Shown here piece after piece: positions 9,398 to 16,770 of a DNA stretch of 26,881 nt (positions within the stretch are counted from its first letter, which is position 1; the number at the start of each line of letters is the position of its first letter). The stretch comes from a virus. Position numbers and translations under genes: made by a program. The notes below the pieces were generated by a model that saw only the letters and a list, made by a program, of their open reading frames with translations, had not been told where the DNA came from and did no database searches. Location of the stretch: positions 1 to 26,881 of IMG/VR virus record IMGVR_UViG_3300025110_000105; one strand, written 5' to 3'.

Positions 9398-9952
9398 TTA
9401 AATATTTAATAAATTAATTAATTCTGTTTCTATATCTTCACCAACCGCATCAAGTATTTTGCGATCATATTTTTGTAATTGTTGCTCATAAGGTGTACTA
9501 AAAAATAATGTTCTTTGCAACCCCCTTTGAAATATTGACCTTTGTATAAAAAAGGCAAAAGTTTTCCTTTTAATAAATTTACCCTTTTTCCTTGCCTGTT
9601 TTAGTGGTTTTCTAACTATCCACCTATCTATTGCACCTCTTGGGGGCATTTTTGTGGTGTACTTAAATGGACTTCCTTGTCCTCTTTGTTTACCAGGAAC
9701 CCTATAACCGTTGTCATCAGGTTGATTAGTTCCTCTTACGCCTTGATCAACAAATATCCAATAATCCTCCGCCTTACCAAACTCCCATTCTAAACTTACA
9801 CTATCAGGTTTAGAGGTTACCGTATAATCGAAATCCTTATATAATGTATTAGACGAGGTTTGTTTCTTATCTTGTGTTAATATTTTTCTACCCTGATCAA
9901 CTACAGATGATCCTAATTTTTGTAATACTTGTATGGTGTTGCTAAATTTCAT
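9398..9952 (-). CDS. HK97 gp10-like neck / tail completion protein
   Basis: This 184-residue basic protein has the layout of the HK97 gp10-like tail-component group. It has EDYWIFVDQGVRGT around residues 62-75, a Gly/Pro loop, SPFKYTTKMPPRGAIDRWI around 94-112, and AFFIQRSIFQRGLQRTLFF around 133-151, then a C-terminal helix. Such proteins sit at the head-tail junction or complete the tail. The call is from remembered pattern only and is moderate. The gene overlaps the upstream 207-residue gene by TAATG and is 4 bases from the next gene, so it belongs to the same late transcript. Confidence 0.55.
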   Translation of the reverse strand: MKFSNTIQVLQKLGSSVVDQGRKILTQDKKQTSSNTLYKDFDYTVTSKPDSVSLEWEFGKAEDYWIFVDQGVRGTNQPDDNGYRVPGKQRGQGSPFKYTTKMPPRGAIDRWIVRKPLKQARKKGKFIKRKTFAFFIQRSIFQRGLQRTLFFSTPYEQQLQKYDRKILDAVGEDIETELINLLNI

Positions 9953-10575
9953 TATGTAGTAGGGTCACTTTGTTCATCTACACCAAGTTTATTTTTTTGT
10001 ACAAATCCTATAGTTGGTGCGGCACATAAATCATTGGTGTTGGTTGCTTGAACTTCAATTTGACAAGACCAACCTGTTAAAAGGTTGTTAAATCTTGCAG
10101 TAAATGGCTCCATACTTATTGGTGTGGTTAATATATAATCTGTTCCTACGGGCGATCCACGTTCCCCCTCTATCGAGGTTCCGGGATATTCTACAGCAAA
10201 CAGGTTTTGCTTAAATGATGTAATAACGGTTTTTAAAATATTAAGGGTATGGGAAAAGACGTCCTCTCTACCCCTGTTTTGTTTTTCGGTATCATAAACG
10301 GAGAATGGGACTATTTCTGTCGAGGGAACAATAGCATCAGGAACTTGATCCAACATATATACGTTAAAAGAAAAGGTTAATGTTCCTGTATCTAATGTAC
10401 TTGTGCTTGGCTCTACATATAACAAAGGAAACGAGGCACCGTCTAATTTATTAATATCTACCTCATCTAAAAAACCCGAACTAAAGCTATTAACCCTAGC
10501 GGTAAAAATTGCAACTTGCCTCCACATATCTATGACAGTTCTATAATTCGCCTCTTTATTCGCTATCTCTTGCAT
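9952..10575 (-). CDS. Tail terminator/connector-like structural protein
   Basis: This 207-residue protein follows the tail chaperone pair and overlaps the end of the frameshifted frame by 20 bases. The central part (FPLLYVEPSTSTLDTGTLTF, then FNVYMLDQVPD) and a Cys-containing C-terminal strand region (GWSCQIEVQATN, then DLCAAP) look like a small alpha/beta protein of the tail-terminator or connector type. It contains no catalytic motif. Its position next to an HK97 gp10-like gene fits a head-tail joining role. The evidence is composition and synteny, so the exact role is uncertain. Confidence 0.45.
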   Translation of the reverse strand: MQEIANKEANYRTVIDMWRQVAIFTARVNSFSSGFLDEVDINKLDGASFPLLYVEPSTSTLDTGTLTFSFNVYMLDQVPDAIVPSTEIVPFSVYDTEKQNRGREDVFSHTLNILKTVITSFKQNLFAVEYPGTSIEGERGSPVGTDYILTTPISMEPFTARFNNLLTGWSCQIEVQATNTNDLCAAPTIGFVQKNKLGVDEQSDPTT

Positions 10576-11313
10576 AATTATTACTTTTGGTATTATTATT
10601 ATCTTGTCTATACGCCAAAAAGGTTAAAACCTCTAATATTGGGCGCCTTGTCACCTTATCTATATTTAAAATATTATCACCACATAAACCATAAATTATA
10701 TTATACCAACCCCATTTTGAATCCATAGTTTTTTGCGCTACACGTTCGTCATCTGTTTTTGTAAATAATTGCCCGAAATCCTTGCTAATTTTTCTCCTAA
10801 AGTCAAAAAAAAACCTAACGAATTTAACGCTATATCCATAGGACATTTTTTAAATAATTCCTCTTTGAACTCATCAGGGTTATAATCTTCAATAGCGTAA
10901 CGATCACCCATAGTGTTGGTTATTTTCCTAAATATTATGCTCATTATAATATGCAAATTTTCAATAGGGTTTTTTGTGTACGTTTCTAAATCTATATACT
11001 CACCTGTGGTTAACCTTGATAAATCAGGAATAAAACCATACTCCTCATTATTCAAAAAAAACTTTTTCCTTAACTCACTTTGTTTTGGCTCTTGATTTGT
11101 CAAATGTTTTAATATTTTAATGATGTCGATTAAATCAATATAATCCATTTTAGTGATTATTTTTTTATCTACGTTACATAAAACGGAAACACTTTCAATA
11201 ACTTTCTCTTTTTCGTCCTTTTCACTCTCCTGTATTTTTAAGTATTCTTGATACACCTCTATAGTAATATCTTTCCATTCGTTTGGGATTGTTAATTTAA
11301 TTTCTTTCATCAT
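10556..11313 (-). CDS. Tail assembly chaperone, predicted -1 frameshift product (gpGT-like)
   Basis: Slipping back one base on the heptamer at 10807-10813 joins 169 residues of the chaperone frame to 83 residues of the -1 frame, giving a 252-residue protein that ends at 10556. The join reads SLGFF-FDFRRK. The -1 frame stays open for 83 codons past the slip site and contains a conserved-looking segment (SKWGWYNIIYGLCGDN, then ILNIDKVTRRPILEVLTFLA) that resembles the second domain of chaperone fusions in related phages. This frame also has its own ATG at 10846, which would give a separate 96-residue protein. That is less attractive because the start lies inside the upstream gene and the overlap holds a perfect slippery site. 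Frameshifting is inferred, not shown. Confidence 0.65.
10738..11313 (-). CDS. Tail assembly chaperone, unshifted form (gpG-like)
   Basis: This 191-residue protein (MMKEIKLTIPNEWKDITIEV at the start) is helical and charged, and is followed by an overlapping frame in the -1 phase. That is the arrangement of lambda G/T-type tail assembly chaperones. Such proteins coat the tape measure during tail assembly and are made in two forms by frameshifting. A run of nine T residues on the coding strand near the C-terminus (codons GGT TTT TTT TTG) gives a slippery heptamer in the correct phase. In the unshifted frame translation continues another 22 residues and ends MTNV. Here the chaperone is separated from the tape-measure-like gene by five other genes, although the two are usually adjacent. 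Confidence 0.75.
   Translation of the reverse strand: MMKEIKLTIPNEWKDITIEVYQEYLKIQESEKDEKEKVIESVSVLCNVDKKIITKMDYIDLIDIIKILKHLTNQEPKQSELRKKFFLNNEEYGFIPDLSRLTTGEYIDLETYTKNPIENLHIIMSIIFRKITNTMGDRYAIEDYNPDEFKEELFKKCPMDIALNSLGFFLTLGEKLARISGNYLQKQMTNV
10807..10813 (-). promoter_or_regulatory. Slippery heptamer for -1 ribosomal frameshifting
   Basis: On the coding strand the heptamer reads T TTT TTT in the frame of the 191-residue gene, inside a run of nine T (10805-10813). It therefore fits X XXY YYZ exactly, and both P- and A-site tRNAs can re-pair after a one-base slip. It lies where a chaperone fusion requires it, within the overlap of the two frames. No strong downstream hairpin was obvious by eye, so the stimulatory element, if any, is unknown. 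Confidence 0.65.
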
Positions 11314-11390
11314 ATATAAATATAAATATTACCGTTTTGTCTTTATTTGATCAGAATATAAAAGAAACTTTATATATAGTTGCAGGTGTG

Positions 11391-11406
11391 TAAAGGATTT
11401 TTTATA
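11391..11406 (+). promoter_or_regulatory. Promoter-like element upstream of the lone plus-strand gene
   Basis: The 16-mer TAAAGGATTTTTTATA starts 44 bases before ATG 11435. It differs by one base from the 16-mer at 20837-20852, which also precedes a plus-strand gene, and closely resembles elements in the divergent region at 19521-19639. Spacing to the start codon is nearly the same in three cases (44-48 bases). A role as an early promoter element is inferred from recurrence and position. The rest of 11314-11434 holds only A/T-rich leader sequence. Confidence 0.45.
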
Positions 11407-11434
11407 TTGTATTATATTTAAAAATACAAAAATT

Positions 11435-11593
11435 ATGTCTTACTTAATAAAAATACTTGATACAAACGAAATTTGGGATTTTAATACAAAGAACGAAATG
11501 ATCAATTTCTCTGATAATCTTGGTGAATCTCATAAATTATATGAAGTTGATTCTAATGATGATTGCAACGAAATAAAAACTATTTGGTTTTAA
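11435..11593 (+). CDS. 52-residue protein on the opposite strand within the late operon
   Basis: A short plus-strand frame (MSYLIKILDTNEIWDFNTKN) ends at TAA 11593, immediately beside the terminase stop codon on the other strand at 11594. It occupies an otherwise unexplained 280-base gap in a tightly packed minus-strand gene array. A promoter-like element shared with the rightward early genes lies upstream. The product is acidic, small and probably soluble, with Asp/Asn/Glu-rich stretches (YEVDSNDDCNEIK). No family was recognised. Position and opposite orientation are typical of a moron-type gene with its own promoter, expressed separately from the structural genes. Confidence 0.6.
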   Translation: MSYLIKILDTNEIWDFNTKNEMINFSDNLGESHKLYEVDSNDDCNEIKTIWF

Positions 11594-12766
11594 TTACATA
11601 ATATAATATTTACCTCTATTACCTACATTTAATTTATTTAACGCTACATACCTACAGGCATCTATTCCGTGATTATAATTATCTACAGGTTTGTTAGTTA
11701 TTTCGTTATTTTTATCTTTTATCCATTTATAATTTCTAAATTCCTTTATAACGTTCTCACTATTACGTTTTATATTTATTTTATGCCTACGCATAATATC
11801 AATTCCTACTCTAATTGAATCTGCACCTTTTTTTGTAGGCTTAATATTTATATTACCCATTCTGTAAATTTCTTCTATACTTTTTGGCTCGGCACTATCT
11901 GCAAATATTTCTATGTTTCGTTGAATACCTAAATCTTTTATTCTGTTTGCTATATCTTGATTTGTTAATCCTTTCTCATAAATTAATTCCTCAATAAATA
12001 TATCTAGGTCGTGTTTGTATAATTTAATCAATGCCGTAGGATCAGCACTAAAACCAAAATCTAAACCTAATGCTATTTCTTTTGCATTTTCGGGTATATG
12101 ATCAACAACTGTAAAGGTAGGAAATATTGTTTCCATAGATATACCCCTTTGTCCTGTTCCGAATACTCGCCATAAATTTGCGTCTGTTTCTTTTAACCTT
12201 TCTATTTCTTTAATAGTAATATCATTTAAAAAAGGATTATCCTTGTATGTTGATATATGGAAATCTACATCATCTCTATCTGCGTCTATAAGTTGGGTAT
12301 ATAACCAATGAAACTCCTCGGACGGGTTAAAATCAATTATTATTTTAAAAGTTGTCCTTAAAGATAATTGTATAAAATCGTCCATACTAAACTCGTTTGC
12401 CTCATTCATAAACAGGACGTCCCTCTTTCTACCTCTCACCCGTTGTGGCTGATCGACTGAGATAAACTCAAAGTGATTACCATATAGAGTATATAGACCA
12501 CTACTTTTATTATGGTTTCTCTCATCATAAATATTTTCTTGTTTTAATATTTCAAAAAAATCCCTCATAGCCGTACCCCTTAAAGCGGGGAACGTCTTAC
12601 GCGCTATTGTAACATATAATCCTTTACCTTTATTTTTATAAGCAAATTCAATTAATGCTAATATTATAGAATAGGTTTTACCACTACGAGTACCCCCCTG
12701 TAATATGCAAATCCTCTTTTTAGAATTTTTTACATCAAAGTATGGTTTCGCCTGTTTCATCTTCAT
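11594..12766 (-). CDS. terL: Terminase large subunit
   Basis: This 390-residue protein is the ATP-driven DNA packaging motor and genome-cutting nuclease. The ATPase half has Walker A GGTRSGKT at residues 24-31 and Walker B DVLFMNE at about 116-122. The C-terminal RNase H-like nuclease half shows the expected acidic residues in LGLDFGFSADP (Asp236), IFADSAEP (Asp290) and NYNHGIDACRY (Asp369). The length is normal for the Terminase_3/3C type. It overlaps the small subunit gene by 32 bases. The gene ends directly against the convergent 52-residue gene, so late transcription must continue through that small gene in antisense to reach the tail genes, unless a new promoter lies in 11314-11434. Confidence 0.95.
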   Translation of the reverse strand: MKMKQAKPYFDVKNSKKRICILQGGTRSGKTYSIILALIEFAYKNKGKGLYVTIARKTFPALRGTAMRDFFEILKQENIYDERNHNKSSGLYTLYGNHFEFISVDQPQRVRGRKRDVLFMNEANEFSMDDFIQLSLRTTFKIIIDFNPSEEFHWLYTQLIDADRDDVDFHISTYKDNPFLNDITIKEIERLKETDANLWRVFGTGQRGISMETIFPTFTVVDHIPENAKEIALGLDFGFSADPTALIKLYKHDLDIFIEELIYEKGLTNQDIANRIKDLGIQRNIEIFADSAEPKSIEEIYRMGNINIKPTKKGADSIRVGIDIMRRHKINIKRNSENVIKEFRNYKWIKDKNNEITNKPVDNYNHGIDACRYVALNKLNVGNRGKYYIM

Positions 12767-13076
12767 CTGTATTTATCCAAGACGGTGGTGTAGCACTAAC
12801 GTTTACATTTTGATCAGGCAATCCCTCAATTCTGTCCAATATTTCTTTTATTGCCCTTAATTTTTCGTTATTATTACTTTCCTGACTAAATGCTATTTTT
12901 ATTAACATTTTTGCAACGGGTGATCCGAAATGTCCTTCCCCACCTATATTTTTGTCTTGTGTTGATAATAATTCTTTTAATACTGTTGCAACATTCCTAC
13001 TACCTTTAGGACGTCCTTTTTTTTCAGGTTGGTTTTTAGAACTAAATTGTGTTGCCTTATTAGGAAATTGACTCAT
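12735..13076 (-). CDS. terS: Terminase small subunit-like protein (DUF5681-like)
   Basis: This 113-residue protein lies directly upstream of the large terminase and overlaps it. Its N-terminal part (SSKNQPEKKGRPKGSRNVAT, residues about 12-31) matches the basic, Gly-Arg-Pro-rich signature that I associate with DUF5681-type proteins encoded next to terminases. The middle is helical (LRAIKEILDRIEGLPDQ) and the end is acidic. Small terminase subunits recognise the packaging site and regulate the motor. The assignment rests on synteny and this signature, and no classical HTH was evident. The short leader before its start contains two ACGGTA repeats. Confidence 0.7.
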   Translation of the reverse strand: MSQFPNKATQFSSKNQPEKKGRPKGSRNVATVLKELLSTQDKNIGGEGHFGSPVAKMLIKIAFSQESNNNEKLRAIKEILDRIEGLPDQNVNVSATPPSWINTDEDETGETIL

Positions 13077-13085
13077 AATATACCG

Positions 13086-14051
13086 TTATTTTACCGTTAA
13101 ATGTTTTTCTAACATTTTTAAATAATTTAATTTTTTATATTTAGAACTATGGTGTTGTTGTTTCAATATCAACCTATGCCTTTTGTCTTGATCATTCGTT
13201 AGGTTATCTATTTTTTCGTATAATTCGTCTAATGTGTTAAATAATAAATCATCTATTATTACTTCACTATGACAAGTGTTCTCATTATTCATAACCAAAG
13301 GACACAATCCTAAACTAATGCACTCGTGAATACTTGTTCCAAAGTTCTCTAATTCTGCAAATGACACTACAAAACCACATTCTTTAATTAATGATTTATA
13401 CTGTATAAATGGTATTTTAAAATAAAAGTTTTTATATAATCCTTTTAGTTTTGGTATTACACCTAAAGCTCCTTTAGGACTTGATATAATAAACCTATCC
13501 CTATATTCATCTTTTATCTCATATAATTTTTTAAATCCTTTTTCTGTAGATAATCTTTGATTAAATAATATTTTGGTTTCTTTTGAGGGTTTACTAAATT
13601 CATTATCAATAGGTAATCCTAATGGTATAGTTTTTGCGTTTATATATTTACTTAAAAATTTAGAATTAGTAAATAATTTATTCGCCATTTTAACTATTCC
13701 GTCCTCATAATATTTTAACCTTAAATCTGTGCCTACATCACCGGGTTGATTATTAGATGAGTGTAATATTCCATAGATTTCTTTTACAAATCCTGCTTTT
13801 ATAAAATTATTACTAAAATCATCTATGTAATTAATAAAAAAAGCTTTGGTTATTTTTTCTTTCCTCATTATCTCTATGAGTTGTGCCTCGTATCTCATCT
13901 GCATTGATCGACCAGGTAAATATGTTTTTTCTGTAAATTTTATAGGATCATAGAATATATCCCCAAACAAATTGTTTAGTTCTTTCGCCCAATTAATATC
14001 GTAACAATGCTTAACTAATATTATATCATTTCTTTTTCTCATATTTGTCAT
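13086..14051 (-). CDS. GT-B type glycosyltransferase, second of a tandem pair
   Basis: This 321-residue protein has the C-terminal half of a GT4-like glycosyltransferase. It has a donor-side strand NQRLSTEKGFKKLYEI at about 164-179, a typical FVVSFAELENFGTS segment, and the E-x7-E pair Glu235/Glu243 (ELENFGTSIHE region) followed by SLGLCPLVMNN. In this family the E-x7-E motif contacts the nucleotide sugar of retaining enzymes. The N-terminal acceptor half is divergent (GRSMQMRYEAQLIEIM at about 47-62). It overlaps the other transferase gene by 26 bases and lies directly upstream of the terminase. The acceptor could be phage DNA, a virion protein or a host surface glycan. The region is visibly more AT-rich than the tail genes. 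Confidence 0.75.
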   Translation of the reverse strand: MTNMRKRNDIILVKHCYDINWAKELNNLFGDIFYDPIKFTEKTYLPGRSMQMRYEAQLIEIMRKEKITKAFFINYIDDFSNNFIKAGFVKEIYGILHSSNNQPGDVGTDLRLKYYEDGIVKMANKLFTNSKFLSKYINAKTIPLGLPIDNEFSKPSKETKILFNQRLSTEKGFKKLYEIKDEYRDRFIISSPKGALGVIPKLKGLYKNFYFKIPFIQYKSLIKECGFVVSFAELENFGTSIHECISLGLCPLVMNNENTCHSEVIIDDLLFNTLDELYEKIDNLTNDQDKRHRLILKQQHHSSKYKKLNYLKMLEKHLTVK

Positions 14052-15381
14052 AGGTTAAGTTGTAAACAAAACCAAACTCTTTAAGTAATAATTGTAATTT
14101 TTGAATAGGAAAAGATTGACTTGCATATCCTAAAGAATAAACAAATGTTCTAAATTTACTCATATCTATTAATCTGTTTTTGTCTAAAAATTCTTTAATT
14201 TTAATTTTTGAATCCTCTTTTTTTATACGATTAAATACTAAATCCTTTTCGCTTGTAGGTTTTAATTCCTGAAATATATTATCTATATTTTTTGCGTGGT
14301 TAGTTAATAACAATTTGTCTTGTTCTTTATAATTGTATTCTGTTATAGCGTTATCTAATATATATTTAATCTTTTCTTCTTGTTCTGTTTCATTGTCAAA
14401 TAAATAAGGATAACTTTCGTCTAATAATTCAGGGAATGTACAACGATTAGGCGCTATTATTATTTGATTATTTAAAATACTTTCGGCAATACTTATACAG
14501 TATGTTTCGTGGATAGAATTAATTACATTAGCGTGACATTTAGATAATTCCTTAATATAGTCGCTATGTCGCCTTAATGATTTAACCACAACATAAGGTT
14601 TTTTTTCTAATGTTGAAAGGTTATCCCGATCACCTGCAGTAAATATTACTTGAAACTTATAACCTTCACTATATAATTTGTCGAATAATTCAAATGTGGT
14701 TTTCCAACGTTTATATCCACTTAATCTATGATTGTAAATAAAAGTAAATATTTTATGTTTTTCTGTTGTTTGTATTTTTTTGCTATAACCACCCAATTTA
14801 ATATGTGATATTTTTTTTAGGTTTTCTATTTGTTTTTCATTTAATACATCTTTGGCTTCTTCAAACATCATATTATAGCAATATTCGGTATGAAAATAAT
14901 TATAATCTACAAGCATACTACCCATAATTTGATCTAACAAAATATGTCGGCACGGATTATAATAGGTGAGTTTATCTAAACTCCTGTGTATTACATAATG
15001 GTGATAATTAAAAACTTTAGGTCTAAAATGATCAACCATAATATCTTGAAAATATTTAAGGTGATGCCCTTGCTCAACAACATTGTTCCAAATTATGTCT
15101 ATTGGATATTGCTTAAATATCTTATCTAATATATTAGGGTTAAAATAAACAACTTGGTGTTTTTTACTTTGGGGGAATGGTATTCTTAAAACTTTCACTC
15201 GTTTGTCTAAATCCCCTTGAACGTAAGGTCTTTTGGCGTCTAATAATAATATAAAATTATACCTATCTGTTTTTAGTAATTCATTACAAATTTGCTTTAT
15301 TATTATGTAATTGCTATCGGCATTAATATTGTGTACCGATAACATAGGATAAATTAATATATTTAGTTTATTACTTTGCAT
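14026..15381 (-). CDS. GT-B type glycosyltransferase, first of a tandem pair
   Basis: This 451-residue protein starts with a Rossmann-like strand (NILIYPMLSVHNINADSNYI). Its C-terminal catalytic half includes FTFIYNHRLSGYKRWKTTFE at about 212-231, FQVIFTAGD at 243-251, and SIHETYCISIAESILNNQII with the E-x7-E pair Glu292/Glu300, then APNRCTFPELL. This pattern is of GT4-like retaining glycosyltransferases, and similar proteins occur, as I recall, in marine tailed phages. The last ~60 residues (DMSKFRTFVYSLGYASQSF onward) form an extra tail with no family recognised. It overlaps the ParB-like gene by 19 bases and the second transferase by 26, suggesting coordinated synthesis. The substrate is unknown. 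Confidence 0.75.
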   Translation of the reverse strand: MQSNKLNILIYPMLSVHNINADSNYIIIKQICNELLKTDRYNFILLLDAKRPYVQGDLDKRVKVLRIPFPQSKKHQVVYFNPNILDKIFKQYPIDIIWNNVVEQGHHLKYFQDIMVDHFRPKVFNYHHYVIHRSLDKLTYYNPCRHILLDQIMGSMLVDYNYFHTEYCYNMMFEEAKDVLNEKQIENLKKISHIKLGGYSKKIQTTEKHKIFTFIYNHRLSGYKRWKTTFELFDKLYSEGYKFQVIFTAGDRDNLSTLEKKPYVVVKSLRRHSDYIKELSKCHANVINSIHETYCISIAESILNNQIIIAPNRCTFPELLDESYPYLFDNETEQEEKIKYILDNAITEYNYKEQDKLLLTNHAKNIDNIFQELKPTSEKDLVFNRIKKEDSKIKIKEFLDKNRLIDMSKFRTFVYSLGYASQSFPIQKLQLLLKEFGFVYNLTYDKYEKKK

Positions 15382-15890
15382 TTTATATCCGCGTGTTTGG
15401 TGGTTATTTCATTTAATTGTTTATCTATTTCTTTATATGTTTCTATAGACATAAATAATTCTATCTTAACCCCGTCATTAAATGTATCTGAAAAATCTTC
15501 AATCTCATCTTCTTTAAATTCGAAACTCTTTAATCCTAATTCTAAATCACTAAAACCCCAATCATTTAAGTCCGCTATTTCAAACTCATTAGCGAGGATA
15601 TCCATATCAAAATCACCACCCGATTTATTTAATCTAACATTTAATTCCTTTTCTTGCGTTTTATCTAAATCTAATTTTACACAAGGCACTTTTTTAATAT
15701 TTAAACTTTCGGCAACCTTTAACCTTTGGTGACCACCTATAACCGTATTATCTTTATTGATCAATATGGGATCTACTAAACCAAATTTCTGAATTGAGGT
15801 TTTTAAATCTTCAAATTGTTTTTTGGTTATTTGTCTTGGATTATATGTTGCGGGGATAAGTTTATCTATTTCTATTTCTATTATTTTCAT
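15363..15890 (-). CDS. ParB/Srx-fold domain protein
   Basis: This 175-residue protein begins with a clear ParB N-terminal-like domain. It has LIPATYNPRQITKKQFEDL at about 11-29, SIQKFGLVDPILIN at 32-45, and GGHQRLKVAESLNIKKVP at 52-69. The NPR and GGHQR motifs form the nucleotide/phosphate-binding site of this fold. There is no C-terminal HTH or dimer domain of a partition ParB, so chromosome segregation is unlikely. Phage versions are often linked with DNA-modification or DNA-processing genes. The acidic C-terminal half (KEDEIEDFSDTFND) is unrecognised. It overlaps the HNH gene by 29 bases and the first glycosyltransferase by 19, tying it to that block. Confidence 0.8.
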   Translation of the reverse strand: MKIIEIEIDKLIPATYNPRQITKKQFEDLKTSIQKFGLVDPILINKDNTVIGGHQRLKVAESLNIKKVPCVKLDLDKTQEKELNVRLNKSGGDFDMDILANEFEIADLNDWGFSDLELGLKSFEFKEDEIEDFSDTFNDGVKIELFMSIETYKEIDKQLNEITTKHADIKCKVIN

Positions 15891-16185
15891 ATTCTTTTAG
15901 TTTTTTTTCTAAATTAATTAAGGCATAAATTTGACTACATACATTTTCTAGGTGTTTTATTTTGCAGAACATATTGAACATAGAATCTGATTCTGCCTTT
16001 TGATGACATTCCCGACAAACCCCAATTAGATTTTCTATATAATCTTTTTCCTTTTTTTTACCGAATTTACTTTGCCTTTCTAAATGGTGAATATCTACCG
16101 CCTTTGATCCACACATCTCACAGGGAATAAAATCTTGTTCCCCATAATCAAAAAAATCCATATATACTTTAGTGTGGGTTTTCAT
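15862..16185 (-). CDS. HNH endonuclease
   Basis: This 107-residue protein has a zinc-stabilised HNH nuclease core. Structural Cys pairs are Cys22/Cys25 (PCEMC) and Cys57/Cys60 (VCREC). The catalytic motif is DIHHL at 31-35, Asn52 in DYIENLIGVC, and His61 right after the second Cys pair. A helical C-terminal tail follows. In many cos-type phages a small HNH protein near the terminase helps the packaging motor cut DNA, and this one lies five genes upstream of it in the same transcript. A homing or host-DNA-degrading role is possible. The start overlaps the preceding zinc-ribbon gene by ATGA. Confidence 0.85.
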   Translation of the reverse strand: MKTHTKVYMDFFDYGEQDFIPCEMCGSKAVDIHHLERQSKFGKKKEKDYIENLIGVCRECHQKAESDSMFNMFCKIKHLENVCSQIYALINLEKKLKEYENNRNRNR

Positions 16186-16316
16186 TTTTTTGGTTTTTTA
16201 TGCAAATCATCTTTAATAGAGGATAAAATAAAATCCCCTTTACAAAAACAACATTTACCTTTGGTGATCAAGGACATTCTAACACAACGCAAACAAAATC
16301 TAAATATCTGATTCAT
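16182..16316 (-). CDS. 44-residue zinc-ribbon micro-protein
   Basis: A short frame starts at ATG 16316 (MNQIFRFCLRCVRMSLITKG) and stops at TGA 16182, sharing ATGA with the HNH gene. Two Cys pairs, Cys8/Cys11 (CLRC) and Cys22/Cys25 (CCFC), are spaced like a minimal zinc ribbon, and the rest is basic. It overlaps the end of the upstream gene by 17 bases. The overlaps and paired Cys argue that it is real. Its function is unknown; nucleic-acid binding is plausible. Confidence 0.5.
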   Translation of the reverse strand: MNQIFRFCLRCVRMSLITKGKCCFCKGDFILSSIKDDLHKKPKK

Positions 16317-16683
16317 TTTTTTCTATTTTGCAACTATTTTCGTAAACACCCTCTAATTGTGTTAATATGTTTCTGATACAAGAGGTGCACCTTGTAGGCT
16401 CCTTTTTTGCTTTAAATGTTACATTATATAATTTAAGGATAGATAAATGTTGAGAATGAGTTAAAGCACCCTTTTTTATATGAGGCAAAAGTGATTCATA
16501 GATTCCCATTTCGTCGGGTGTAAATTGTCGGGGATTTTTATAAGGAAATAATTTATTTAATTTTGCTTTCCTTTCTTCACAACCACAATCTTCACCTAAA
16601 ACTTTTTTAGCAACTTTATCTATGCCTGTTGCTTTTAAAACCTTTTCTACACTATCACCTAAACCTTTTGATTTTTTTACCAT
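16300..16683 (-). CDS. Conserved phage protein with CxC and CxxC motifs
   Basis: This 127-residue protein starts KGLGDSVEKVLKATGIDKVA, continues with CGCEERKAKLNKLFPYKN (Cys33, Cys35) and ends with a CTSC pair (Cys99/Cys102). I recall proteins with this GLGD...EK...ATGI...CGC..R...LN..FPY layout from Bacteroidota phages, without a known function. The Cys residues could bind zinc. The gene follows the 30-residue membrane protein with a few bases of overlap and precedes the zinc-ribbon gene. Function is unassigned. Confidence 0.65.
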   Translation of the reverse strand: MVKKSKGLGDSVEKVLKATGIDKVAKKVLGEDCGCEERKAKLNKLFPYKNPRQFTPDEMGIYESLLPHIKKGALTHSQHLSILKLYNVTFKAKKEPTRCTSCIRNILTQLEGVYENSCKIEKNESDI

Positions 16684-16769
16684 ATTGCTATTATTAATAA
16701 TATTATTATTATACTCACCACACTACCTATTAATACAAACTCAATAAAATTTTCTTCATTTTGCAACAT
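16677..16769 (-). CDS. 30-residue single-span membrane micro-protein
   Basis: ATG 16769 opens a 30-codon frame starting MLQNEENFIEFVLIGSVVSI and continuing as an almost pure Ile/Leu run to a terminal Trp, with TAA at 16677. The first ten residues are acidic and the rest would form one transmembrane helix. The frame fills the gap between the sigma-like gene (2 bases away) and the next gene (7-base overlap), which supports translation. It is too small for homology-based calling. The role is unknown. Confidence 0.45.
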   Translation of the reverse strand: MLQNEENFIEFVLIGSVVSIIIILLIIAIW

Positions 16770-16770
16770 T

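Noticed and set aside
10556-10846. Stand-alone 96-residue gene starting at ATG 10846
   Set aside because: The start lies deep inside the chaperone gene and the overlap contains a correctly phased slippery heptamer, so a frameshift extension explains it better. Independent initiation is not excluded.
12601-12650. Additional copies of the AAAGGAT-type element on the minus strand (also near 13430 and 25455)
   Set aside because: These lie within coding sequence for Lys-Gly-Leu and similar codons, lack the TTTTATA part in the right place, and are not upstream of a start codon.
13060-13100. Two ACGGTA repeats just before the small terminase gene as a packaging site
   Set aside because: Only two short copies, and one is part of the end of the glycosyltransferase coding sequence. 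Position near the terminase is suggestive but not enough.
15363-15890. ParB-like gene as a plasmid or prophage partition system
   Set aside because: No ParA-type ATPase nearby, no ParB HTH or dimer domain, and no centromere-like repeats seen.
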